Shown here in pieces: positions 1 to 6,274 of a DNA stretch of 8,543 bases (position 1 is the first letter of the stretch; each line of letters opens with the position of its first letter). This stretch comes from Betaproteobacteria bacterium. GTDB lineage: Bacteria > Pseudomonadota > Gammaproteobacteria > Burkholderiales > SG8-39. The stretch covers positions 1 to 8,543 of the forward strand of contig VBCJ01000320.1 of the NCBI GenBank assembly GCA_005884335.1, read 5' to 3'. The position numbers were made by a program, and so were the translations under genes. The notes below the pieces were generated by a model. It was given only the letters and a program-made list of their open reading frames with translations. It was not told the origin of the DNA and made no database searches.

Positions 1-1249
1 GCCGCCAGCGGAAGTCGGTGAACCAGGCGTTGTTCTTCGAGTCGGGAATGACGTCGTAGATGTTGTGCGGCTCGCCCTTGGGCGCGCTCTTGAACGGCTC
101 CCAGGTTTCGATCTTGCCGGTGGCGACATCCAGGCGATGCACGCCGGCGAAGCCGTTGTTCTGCGTCCACACCTTGCCGTCGACGTGCGAATGCTGCGGG
201 CTGACCATGTTGACCTGCGCGGCGTCGATGTTCTGCTCGGGCGGCAGCTTCCAAGTGGTGAATTTCGTCGTCTTGGGGTCGAACTTGACGATCGTCGCCT
301 GGTACATGTTGCCGAGCCACAGGTTCCCCGCCCTATCGCTGCGCAGGCCGAGGAGCCCCGTCGGGAATCCCGGCTTGTGCACGTCGATGGGAAATTCCGT
401 GACCTGGCCGGTCTTCGGATCGAGCCGGCCGAGGTTCTGCTCGCCGAAACTCGAATACCAGGCGATGCCCTCGGAATCGACGATCACGTCGTGCGGCGAG
501 ATCGTCTCGCGCGGCAGGTCGTATTCGGTGTAGATGACGCGCGTCGCCCGGGCCGAGGGGCGCGGATGCGTCTTCAACTCGTAGCTCCACTTCTGCGCGG
601 GGCCGCGGTTGATCGTGGCGAGATACTCGGCGGTGGTGCGGTACACCTGGACGCGCTGGTCGCCGCGTTCCTCCATCAGCCGCTCGGCTTTGCGCAGCTG
701 CGGATGCTGCGGAATGCTCTGGTTCACGTAGCCCTGCATGCGCGGCAGGACCGTCTTCGTGAAGGCGTCGGCATCGTGCTGCGAACGCACCACGCGCTCG
801 AGGGAGTGGCAGCCGACGCAATTCAAGAGCTGCCCCTTCTGCGGGTCGGTGCCGGGGACGCTCGCCATCCATTCGCCGTTGGAGAGCTGCGCGGCGAGGT
901 CGACGGTCTTCTTGAGCTTGAGGTCGAGCGCAGCGGTCTTGCCCGCGGCGACCTCCACCGCGCTAAGGGCCTCGAGATCGTAGCCGACGGCGCGGATGCG
1001 AATCGCGTAGCGGCCGGGCTCGAGTTTCGCGGCAGGAAAGCCGTAGCGGCCTTCCTTGTCGCTTACGACGGTGATCGTGATCGTCGAGCCCGCCTTCTTC
1101 GCGCTCACGAGCACGCCCTCCATCGCGCCTTCTTCGGCGGAGCTGACTTTGCCGGCGAGCGCGGCTTGCGCGGCGGCGCCGGCGGAATAGGCGGCGAACG
1201 CGACGCTCAAAACCGCCGTCGCGACCAGTGAATGTGTTCCAAAGCGCAT
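1..1249 (-). CDS. Exported carboxypeptidase-regulatory-like / c-type haem / Vgb-like beta-propeller protein (3' end cut by window edge)
   Basis: Partial gene: 416 codons from an ATG at 1249-1247, still open at base 1. Residues 1-29 look like a Sec signal peptide with a hydrophobic Ala/Val core and likely cleavage after AQA, so the product is periplasmic or exported. Residues about 31-115 resemble a carboxypeptidase-D regulatory-like beta-sandwich (GxV...V...G.Y.F....PG.Y.I...GY.L). A single haem-attachment motif, C144-V-G-C147-H148, follows; M171 in LPRMQGY is a possible distal ligand. From about residue 240 there are repeats of the type D..G..WY/LW....G.LDP.TG....., typical of Vgb (virginiamycin B lyase-like) and SMP-30/NHL-like propellers, running off the edge. 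The family tie suggests a redox or sugar/alcohol-oxidation accessory role, but the substrate cannot be read. The start has only a G-run (1255-1261) as a possible ribosome site; an in-frame stop at 1295-1297 and the lack of other start codons below it fix the start. Domain calls are by eye. Confidence 0.85.
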   Translation of the reverse strand, partial: MRFGTHSLVATAVLSVAFAAYSAGAAAQAALAGKVSSAEEGAMEGVLVSAKKAGSTITITVVSDKEGRYGFPAAKLEPGRYAIRIRAVGYDLEALSAVEVAAGKTAALDLKLKKTVDLAAQLSNGEWMASVPGTDPQKGQLLNCVGCHSLERVVRSQHDADAFTKTVLPRMQGYVNQSIPQHPQLRKAERLMEERGDQRVQVYRTTAEYLATINRGPAQKWSYELKTHPRPSARATRVIYTEYDLPRETISPHDVIVDSEGIAWYSSFGEQNLGRLDPKTGQVTEFPIDVHKPGFPTGLLGLRSDRAGNLWLGNMYQATIVKFDPKTTKFTTWKLPPEQNIDAAQVNMVSPQHSHVDGKVWTQNNGFAGVHRLDVATGKIETWEPFKSAPKGEPHNIYDVIPDSKNNAWFTDFRWR

Positions 1250-1272
1250 GGGCGCCCCCCCGGGAAATGTTT

Positions 1273-1301
1273 TTGAAAAGACCCAGGTGAAATCCTACTA
1301 T
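1273..1301 (+). promoter_or_regulatory. Sigma-70-like promoter pointing into the mscL remnant
   Basis: TTGAAA at 1273-1278 and TACTAT at 1296-1301 are separated by exactly 17 nt, giving 5/6 (-35) and 4-5/6 (-10) matches to the sigma-70 consensus in otherwise GC-rich DNA. Transcription would start near 1308 and run right. The same AT-rich box reads TATAGT on the minus strand, where it could serve the exported cytochrome/propeller gene starting at 1249, but no -35 box stands at a proper distance on that strand. The strand assignment is therefore likely but not certain, and the promoter is not proven. Confidence 0.4.
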
Positions 1302-1557
1302 AAGAGCCCCCGGCGCACTGCGCCGATTCGCTCAACCCCTCGGATGGAAGATCGCGGTCGGGGCGAAGGAGGTTCCTTACGGCCTGTTCCTGGGAGAGCT
1401 GGTGAACTTCATCATCGTCGCGTTGGCGCTCTACCTCTTCATCGTGAAATTTCTCGGCTTGGTGATGAAAACAAAGCAGTCCGCTCCGCCCGCTCCGTCG
1501 AAGCAGGAGGCGCTGCTCGCCGAGATCCGCGATCTGCTCAAGACGCAAAGAGCCTGA
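1291..1557 (+). pseudogene. mscL: 5'-truncated mscL remnant (large-conductance mechanosensitive channel, C-terminal half)
   Basis: The frame ending in TGA at 1555-1557 encodes about 70 residues that look like the C-terminal half of MscL. They comprise a loop (W-K-I-A-V-G-A-K-E-V), the VPYGLFLGELVNF entry into the second membrane helix, a hydrophobic stretch (IIVALALYLFIVKFLG), a Lys/Pro/Ala linker, and the conserved cytoplasmic helix EALLAEIRDLLK. A full MscL is about 130-150 residues. The first membrane helix, the N-terminal amphipathic helix and most of the periplasmic loop are missing. The frame has no ATG, GTG or TTG upstream of the homology; the nearest ATG in frame (1267) meets TGA at 1288-1290. 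Recognisable homology begins near 1333-1345, so the break lies between about 1291 and 1340. The gene would be convergent with the Bug gene whose stop is at 1573. It is almost certainly non-functional as a channel. Identification is by recall of family motifs, not by a search. Confidence 0.75.
1311..1325. repeat. 15-nt perfect palindrome (7-bp arms, 1-nt centre)
   Basis: CGGCGCA-C-TGCGCCG is a perfect inverted repeat. It begins just downstream of the predicted transcription start near 1308 and lies just before recognisable MscL homology begins. It could be an operator, a short hairpin (5-bp stem CGGCG/CGCCG with a 5-nt loop) or chance in GC-rich DNA. No T-tract follows, so it is not a normal terminator. 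Confidence 0.3.
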
Positions 1558-1572
1558 GGCCGGCGCTGGAAA

Positions 1573-2544
1573 CTACTCCGCTTTCACCCCGATCGCGCGC
1601 ACGAGCCTTCCCCACTTCCGCACTTCGCTGGCGCGGTAGGCGCGCGCTTCGGCGGGTGAGGCGCTCGCCTCCGCATCGATGCCGATGTTGGCGAGCTGTT
1701 CCTTGAGCTGCGGGTTCTGCGCGATTTTCACGAGCGCGGCGTGAAGGCGGTTGACGACCTCCTCGGGTGTGCCGGCGGTGCAGAGGATCGCATACCAGGT
1801 CCACACGTCGAATCCGGGCAAGCCGCTCTCCGCCAGGGTGGGCGTGCCGGGGGCGAACGCCGAGTGCTTCGCGCCGGTGAGCGCGAGCAGCCTCAGTTTT
1901 CCGGCCTTGGCGAACGGCACCACGTTCGCGACCGGCGCGAAGCTCATGTCCACCTGTCCCGATACGAGGTCGGTCATCGCGGGCGCCGCGCCCTTGTAGG
2001 GCACGTGCACGATATCGACGCCCGCCATCTGCTTGAACAGCTCGGCCGCCAGATGCAGCGAGGAGCCGTTGCCCGACGAGGCGTAAGTGAGCTTGCCGGG
2101 CTGCGACCTGGTGAGCGCGATCAGCTCCTTCACGTTCGCCGCGGGAACGCGCGGGTGCACGGCGAGCGCGCTGTTGCCGGTGGCGACGAGGCTCACGATG
2201 TCGAGGTCGCGCACCAGGTCGAAGGGGAGCTTCGCGTAGAGCGCAGGGTTGACGGCGCTGGGGCCGGTCGAGCCCAGCGTGAGCGTGTAGCCGTCGGGCG
2301 CGGCGCGCGCCACCGCTTCCGCGGCGAGATTGCCTCCGGCGCCGGTGCGGTTCTCGACGATGAAGGGCTGGCCGAAGGTCTCGGCGAGCCGCGCGCCGTA
2401 GGCGCGCGCGATGATGTCGTTCGGCCCGCCCGGAGCGAATCCGACCATGACGCGCACCGGGCGCGAGGGGTAGGACTGCGCGAGCGCGGGAGCGGACTGG
2501 AGGACGATCGTCCCCGCGAGCAGCAGCCATCGCGTCCACGTCAT
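1573..2544 (-). CDS. Bug/TctC-family periplasmic substrate-binding protein (second gene of minus-strand pair)
   Basis: A 323-residue protein of normal length for the Bug (Bordetella uptake gene) family, the solute receptors of tripartite tricarboxylate transporters. Residues 1-22 form a signal peptide with likely cleavage at ALA22|Q23. The mature protein opens with the family signature YPSRPVRV, then PGGPND (38-43), the N-R-x-GAGGN turn, a DGYT motif, the YASSGNGSSLHLAAELFK segment, HVPYKGAAPAMTDL, and late family motifs (PTLAESGLPGF, then W..). These line the ligand cleft in known Bug structures; ligands there are usually small carboxylates or their amides. The start ATG (2544-2542) has an AAGGGG ribosome site (2550-2555) 5 nt away. 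It lies 16 nt after the stop of the other Bug gene, so the two are probably co-transcribed. The real ligand is unknown, and no TctA/TctB partner is present in the window. Confidence 0.93.
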   Translation of the reverse strand: MTWTRWLLLAGTIVLQSAPALAQSYPSRPVRVMVGFAPGGPNDIIARAYGARLAETFGQPFIVENRTGAGGNLAAEAVARAAPDGYTLTLGSTGPSAVNPALYAKLPFDLVRDLDIVSLVATGNSALAVHPRVPAANVKELIALTRSQPGKLTYASSGNGSSLHLAAELFKQMAGVDIVHVPYKGAAPAMTDLVSGQVDMSFAPVANVVPFAKAGKLRLLALTGAKHSAFAPGTPTLAESGLPGFDVWTWYAILCTAGTPEEVVNRLHAALVKIAQNPQLKEQLANIGIDAEASASPAEARAYRASEVRKWGRLVRAIGVKAE

Positions 2545-2560
2545 GTCCGCCCCTTGTTCC

Positions 2561-3526
2561 CTAGTCCGGCACGATGGCGCTGCGGCGGATCACCGCCTCC
2601 CAAGCGGCTCTTTCCTTTTTCAGGTGAGCGGCGAAGAGCTCAGGGGTGTCGAACACCGGGATCAAGGTTTCGTGTTCGAGCTTTTCCGCGAGCCCCGGCG
2701 ACCTCATCGCACGGATGATCTCGGCACTCATGCGCTGCACGATCGCGGGGGGCGTTCCCGACGGCGCGACCACGCTGAACGAGCTGTAGATCTCCAGGCC
2801 CGGAAATCCGGCCTCGGCGAGCGTCGGCACTTTCGGAAGAGCGTTCGTGCGCACGATGACGGCGAGCGGCATCAGTTTTCCCGCCCTGATGTGCGGGAGC
2901 GCAACCGCGGCGTCGGGGAAGGCGAAATCCAGCTGGCCGCCGAGAAGAGAGGGCATCATGTTGCCGATGCCTTTGAAGGGAACGTGCAGGAACTTGGCGC
3001 CCGAGGCTTCCTCGAGCATGCGGATGCCGAGATAGGTCGGGCTTCCCGTTCCCGCGGAGCCGAATGAGAGCTTCCCCGGCTCGCGCCGGCCGAGCGCGAC
3101 GAGCTCGCCGAGCGTCCTCGCGGGGACCGAAGGATGAACGCAAATCACCAGGGGCGCGACGACGCCGCGCGCCACCGGCGCGAAGTCGCGCTCCGCGTCA
3201 TACGGGAGATTCTTGTACAGGCTCGGGTTCACGGCGATCGCAGGATTCGCGGAGACGAGGAACGTGTAGCCGTCGGGCGCCGCCTTCGCCGCCGCTTCGG
3301 CACCGATGTTGCCGCTCGCACCCGGCCGGTTGTCGACGATGAACTGCTGCTTGAGCGACTCGGAGAGCGCCTGCGCGAGCTGGCGCGCGTACAGGTCGGT
3401 GCCGCCGCCGGGCGACGAGGGCACGATGAACTTGACCGGGCGGGCGGGCCAGGCTTCCTGCGCATGGGCGAGCGCGGCGTGCAGTGCGAAGAGAACTGCG
3501 ACTGCGGTTCCGAATCCCCGGTTCAT
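2561..3526 (-). CDS. Bug/TctC-family periplasmic substrate-binding protein (first gene of minus-strand pair)
   Basis: 321 residues. The start at 3526-3524 is chosen because a strong GGAGG (3534-3538) sits 7 nt upstream and the protein then begins with a proper signal peptide (cleavage about AHA22|Q23). An upstream in-frame ATG at 3742 would add 72 non-secretory residues overlapping the divergent Bug gene. Family marks are W-P-A-R-P-V at the mature N-terminus, PGGGTD (39-44), VDNRPGASGNIG, DGYT, HVPFKGIGNMMPSLLGGQLDFAF and KVPTLAEAGFPG. The late segment reads YSSFSVVAP where many relatives have a W.G...P pattern, so the ligand pocket may differ from that of its neighbour. It lies 16 nt before the second Bug gene and is divergent from the plus-strand catabolic operon, with 109 nt between the two starts. 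That arrangement suggests shared control. Ligand unknown. Confidence 0.93.
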   Translation of the reverse strand: MNRGFGTAVAVLFALHAALAHAQEAWPARPVKFIVPSSPGGGTDLYARQLAQALSESLKQQFIVDNRPGASGNIGAEAAAKAAPDGYTFLVSANPAIAVNPSLYKNLPYDAERDFAPVARGVVAPLVICVHPSVPARTLGELVALGRREPGKLSFGSAGTGSPTYLGIRMLEEASGAKFLHVPFKGIGNMMPSLLGGQLDFAFPDAAVALPHIRAGKLMPLAVIVRTNALPKVPTLAEAGFPGLEIYSSFSVVAPSGTPPAIVQRMSAEIIRAMRSPGLAEKLEHETLIPVFDTPELFAAHLKKERAAWEAVIRRSAIVPD

Positions 3527-3635
3527 GCCGTTTCCTCCAGCGGCGAAGTCTACTCTCGCTCCCCGCTTTTCGCGAAGACACGGCTCGGCGAAATCGGCGC
3601 GGAGCATGGCATACTGATTGCGGCAAGGAGCCAAG
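3527..3635. promoter_or_regulatory. Divergent promoter region between the two Bug-led transcription units
   Basis: This 109-nt region separates two start codons facing away from each other, so promoters for both units should lie here or overlap the gene ends. I see no convincing -35/-10 pair on either strand. An 8-nt palindrome, TTCGCGAA (3569-3576), lies near the middle and could be part of an operator, but it is short. The ribosome sites GGAGG (minus, 3534-3538) and AAGGAG (plus, 3625-3630) are clear. Confidence 0.45.
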
Positions 3636-4613
3636 ATGCGTAGCGGCACGACCTCGATTGCACCTGCGGTGTTCCTGTTCCTCTTCGGATGGCTTGCATT
3701 GACCGCGGCCGCGCAAGCCCAGTATCCGAGCCGCATGGTCAAGGCGATCGTGCCTTACACGCCCGGCAGCAGCGCCGACCTGATCGCGAGAAACCTGGGC
3801 CCGCGGCTTTCCGAGGGCTGGAAGGTTCCGTTCGTAGTCGACAACCGCGCCGGCGCAAGCGGCATCATCGGCGTGCAGGCGGTGGTCGGCGCGCCCGGAG
3901 ACGGCTACACGGTGCTCATCATGGCCGACAACTTCGCCTCGGCGGCGAGCGTGCGACCGAGCTCGTACGACCCGGTGAACGACCTCGATCCGGTGATCCT
4001 GCTCGCGCGCGGCGACTATGCGCTGATGGCCTCGGCGTCCTTTCCGGCGAAATCCGTCGCGGAACTCGTCGGCATGGCGCGCGCCAATCCCGGCAAGATC
4101 TACTATGCCTCCCCGGGCAGCGGCCTGCCCGCGCACCTCATGATGGAAGTATTCAAGTCCACCATGGGCATCGACCTCGTGCACGTGCCCTACAAGAGCA
4201 ATGCCGCGGCGGTCAGCGACCTGGTCGGGGGGCAGGTCAGCCTCATGTTCGCCTCGGTGGGCGTGGCGCTGCCGCTCGCCGAAGGCGGGCGCATCCGCAT
4301 CCTCGCGGCCGGGGCCGCAAAGCGCGCCGCGCGCACGCCCGAAGTCCCGAGCTTCATCGAGTCGGGCGTGAAGGACTTCAACGTCGGCACCTGGTTCGCG
4401 ATGCTCGTGCCGAAAGGGACGCCGCGCGAGGTCCGCGCGAAACTCCACGCCGACATCGCGGCGCTTCTGAAGGAGCCGGCGGTGGCCGAGCTCATGTTGA
4501 AGCAGGGAATGACGCCCGCGGGCGGAACGCCGGAGGAGCTGCACGATCTCATCCGGTCGGACTTCGAGCGCTGGACCAAGATCGTGCGCGAAGCCAACAT
4601 CAAGGCGGACTGA
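3636..4613 (+). CDS. Divergent Bug/TctC-family substrate-binding protein, first gene of the catabolic operon
   Basis: 325 residues from an ATG at 3636 with AAGGAG (3625-3630) 5 nt upstream; a TTG at 3618 in the same frame has no such site. Residues 1-28 are a signal peptide (AQA28|Q29). The fold is clearly Bug: YPSRMV at the mature N-terminus, VDNRAGASGIIG, GDGYT (88-92), YYASPGSGLPAHLMMEVFK, HVPYK (183-187), DLVGGQVSLMF and VPKGTP. Several signature positions are changed. The usual PGG..D is PGSSAD (43-48), the usual YPSRP is YPSRM, HVPYKG is HVPYKS, and the usual PTLAE.G.PGF is PSFIESGVKDF. The first and third changes fall in loops that contact ligand in known Bug structures, so an unusual ligand is plausible. 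It is followed after 2 nt by the cysteine hydrolase gene, which points to a receptor dedicated to the operon's substrate. Confidence 0.92.
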   Translation: MRSGTTSIAPAVFLFLFGWLALTAAAQAQYPSRMVKAIVPYTPGSSADLIARNLGPRLSEGWKVPFVVDNRAGASGIIGVQAVVGAPGDGYTVLIMADNFASAASVRPSSYDPVNDLDPVILLARGDYALMASASFPAKSVAELVGMARANPGKIYYASPGSGLPAHLMMEVFKSTMGIDLVHVPYKSNAAAVSDLVGGQVSLMFASVGVALPLAEGGRIRILAAGAAKRAARTPEVPSFIESGVKDFNVGTWFAMLVPKGTPREVRAKLHADIAALLKEPAVAELMLKQGMTPAGGTPEELHDLIRSDFERWTKIVREANIKAD

Positions 4614-4615
4614 TC

Positions 4616-5356
4616 ATGCAAAGAGCAGAGCGCAAGGTGGCCGAAACGGCCCGTCACGACGATCCCTTCGAGGATCACTGCTGGAAGGACATCGTGCCGC
4701 CCGACGTGATCGAGCTCTACTCGAACTACCGGCGCGAGGTCGGCGTCGGTCCCTCGCCCGCGCTCATCGCGATCGACCTGTACGAGCTCGTCTACCAGGG
4801 CGGAGCGAAGCCCGTGCCGCAGGTGATGAAGGCGTATCCGAACTCCTGCGGCGAATACGCCTGGGCGGCGATCGCGCCGACGAAGCGCCTGCTCGCCGCG
4901 GCGCGCGCTGCGGGGCTGGCGATCTTCTATTCGACCGGCGACACGCGGCCGCAGAGCCAGCCGAAGAACGTGCGCGCGACCCGGCGGCAGGGCGTGCGCG
5001 TCGATCGGGAGCTCTACGCGATCCGGCCCGAGTTCAAGCCGGCCCCGGGCGACGTGGTGATCACCAAGGTCCGCGCGAGCGCGTTCTACGGCACGCCGCT
5101 CGCCGCGCATCTCACGCAGCTCGGCGTGAAGAGCGTCATCGTGTGCGGCGAGAGCACGTCGGGGTGCGTGCGCGCGTCCGTGGTCGACGCGTACTCCCAC
5201 GGCTTTCACGTGACGCTGGTCGAGGAGTGCTGCTTCGACCGCAGTCCGATCTCGCACAAGGTCAACCTCTTCGACATGCATCACAAGTACGCCGACGTGC
5301 TGCACGTGGACGAAGTCGTCGCCCACCTGGAAGGGATGCGGGCGAAGCTGCGATGA
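4616..5356 (+). CDS. Isochorismatase-fold cysteine hydrolase (N-carbamoylsarcosine amidase / maleamate amidohydrolase-like)
   Basis: 246 residues, cytoplasmic (no signal peptide). The Asp-Lys-Cys triad of the isochorismatase-like hydrolases can be placed: D54 in ALIAIDLYE, K151 in VVITKVRASAF, and nucleophile C184 in CGESTSGCVRASVVDA. The later segment VEECCFDRS..SHKVNLFDMHHKYADV resembles the N-carbamoylsarcosine amidase branch (V.E..GDR...H..NLFDM..KYADV), which hydrolyses C-N bonds of carbamoyl or amide groups. The N-terminal 45 residues before the core strand are also usual for that branch. The ATG at 4616 follows the Bug stop by 2 nt with only a weak AAGG upstream (4602-4605), so translation is probably coupled. 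In this operon it may act on the half-amide made by the next enzyme. The exact substrate (maleamate, N-carbamoyl amino acid, ureido acid or other half-amide) cannot be decided from sequence. Confidence 0.9.
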   Translation: MQRAERKVAETARHDDPFEDHCWKDIVPPDVIELYSNYRREVGVGPSPALIAIDLYELVYQGGAKPVPQVMKAYPNSCGEYAWAAIAPTKRLLAAARAAGLAIFYSTGDTRPQSQPKNVRATRRQGVRVDRELYAIRPEFKPAPGDVVITKVRASAFYGTPLAAHLTQLGVKSVIVCGESTSGCVRASVVDAYSHGFHVTLVEECCFDRSPISHKVNLFDMHHKYADVLHVDEVVAHLEGMRAKLR

Positions 5357-5363
5357 GGTCGCG

Positions 5364-6248
5364 ATGAAGGCGCGTGCCTATGGACCGTTCCCCTATTCGC
5401 CCATCCATCGCCGGCCGCGGCTCGAATGGCCGGGCGGGGCGCGCGTCGCGCTCTGGGTGATCCCGAACATCGAGTTCTTCTCGCTCTCGGAAAGCATCCC
5501 CGCAGGCGCGGGCGGCTCGGGCGTGAAGCCGCCCGACGTGCCGGCGTGGGCCGCGCGCGATTACGGCAACCGCGTGGGCGTATTCCGCCTGATGAAGGTG
5601 CTCGACCGCTACGGCGTGCGCGGCACGGTGGCGCTGAACAGCGATCTCTGCGCGCAGCATCCCGAGATCATCGAGGAATGCAAGGCGCGCAAATGGGAGT
5701 TCATGGGGCATAACGAGAGCAACACGCGGCGCTTGAACGAGCTGCGGGCGGGCCAGGAGAGCCGCACCATCCGCAGCGCGCTCGACACGATCGCGAAAGC
5801 GACCGGCTCGCGACCGGTCGGCTGGCTCGGCTCGGGGCTGCAGGAAACCTGGGACACGCTCGAATTCCTCGCCGCCGAACGCTGCGAGTACGTCTGCGAT
5901 TGGGTGAACGACGACCAGCCCTACATGATGCAGCTCGAGAGCGGAAGGCGGCTCGTGTCCGTGCCCTACAGCACGGAGATCAACGACAAACCCGCGTTCG
6001 AGAAGCGCAACCGCACGGCCGAGGAATTCCGCGACATGATCGTGCGCCAGTTCGACGTGCTCTACGAAGAAGGCGCCGACTCGGGCCGCGTCATGGCGAT
6101 CGCGCTGCATCCCTATCTCACCGGCGTGCCGCACCGGATCGGCGCACTCGACGCGGCGCTAGCGCACATTCTCCGGCGCGAAGGCGTGTGGCGCGCGACC
6201 GGGGCCGAGATCGCGCGGCACTATATGGGCCGAAAGCCGACGCATTGA
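5364..6248 (+). CDS. Polysaccharide-deacetylase-superfamily hydrolase, PuuE allantoinase / cyclic imide hydrolase-like
   Basis: 294 residues, no signal peptide, close to the length of bacterial PuuE-type allantoinase and of the cyclic imide hydrolase of the same superfamily. Family marks are the N-terminal YSPIHRRPRLEWPGG.RVALWV strand, the ARDYGNRVGVFRLMKVLDRYGVRGTVALNSD block (64-94), MGHNESNT (114-121) and IALHPYLTGVPHR (246-258). The metal site of true NodB deacetylases is not kept: the Asp-Asp motif is replaced around N35-I-E37, and the H-[ST]-x-x-H motif reads H116-N-E-S-N120. This fits the PuuE-like branch, for which metal-independent ring-opening has been reported, rather than a chitin or peptidoglycan deacetylase. 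Likely reaction: hydrolysis of a cyclic amide, ureide or imide to a half-amide. It starts 7 nt after the cysteine hydrolase gene with a weak GAGG (5355-5358). Substrate choice is inference. Confidence 0.88.
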   Translation: MKARAYGPFPYSPIHRRPRLEWPGGARVALWVIPNIEFFSLSESIPAGAGGSGVKPPDVPAWAARDYGNRVGVFRLMKVLDRYGVRGTVALNSDLCAQHPEIIEECKARKWEFMGHNESNTRRLNELRAGQESRTIRSALDTIAKATGSRPVGWLGSGLQETWDTLEFLAAERCEYVCDWVNDDQPYMMQLESGRRLVSVPYSTEINDKPAFEKRNRTAEEFRDMIVRQFDVLYEEGADSGRVMAIALHPYLTGVPHRIGALDAALAHILRREGVWRATGAEIARHYMGRKPTH

Positions 6249-6274
6249 GCGTGCGTCCCGGAGAGGAGCGAAGC

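Noticed and set aside
65..1231. 388-codon plus-strand open frame opposite the haem/propeller gene
   Set aside because: No recognisable domain and a shadow-like composition; the minus-strand frame has a signal peptide, CVGCH and propeller repeats.
1267..1290. ATG at 1267 as start of the mscL-like frame
   Set aside because: It is in frame but meets TGA at 1288-1290 after seven codons, so it cannot produce the MscL segment.
3527..3742. Upstream ATG at 3742 for the minus-strand Bug gene
   Set aside because: It adds 72 residues without secretion features and overlaps the divergent gene; the ATG at 3526 has GGAGG and a signal peptide.
3198..4544. Long minus-strand open frame (about 448 codons) opposite the operon's Bug gene
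   Set aside because: Composition is His/Arg/Gly-rich with no family motifs; it lies antisense to two well-supported Bug genes and is an artefact of high GC.
3689..5356. A 555-codon open frame on the plus strand spanning the Bug and cysteine hydrolase genes
   Set aside because: Its first part is Arg/Gly/Ala-rich shadow translation of the Bug gene in the wrong frame; only the last 246 codons, from 4616, are the real cysteine hydrolase.
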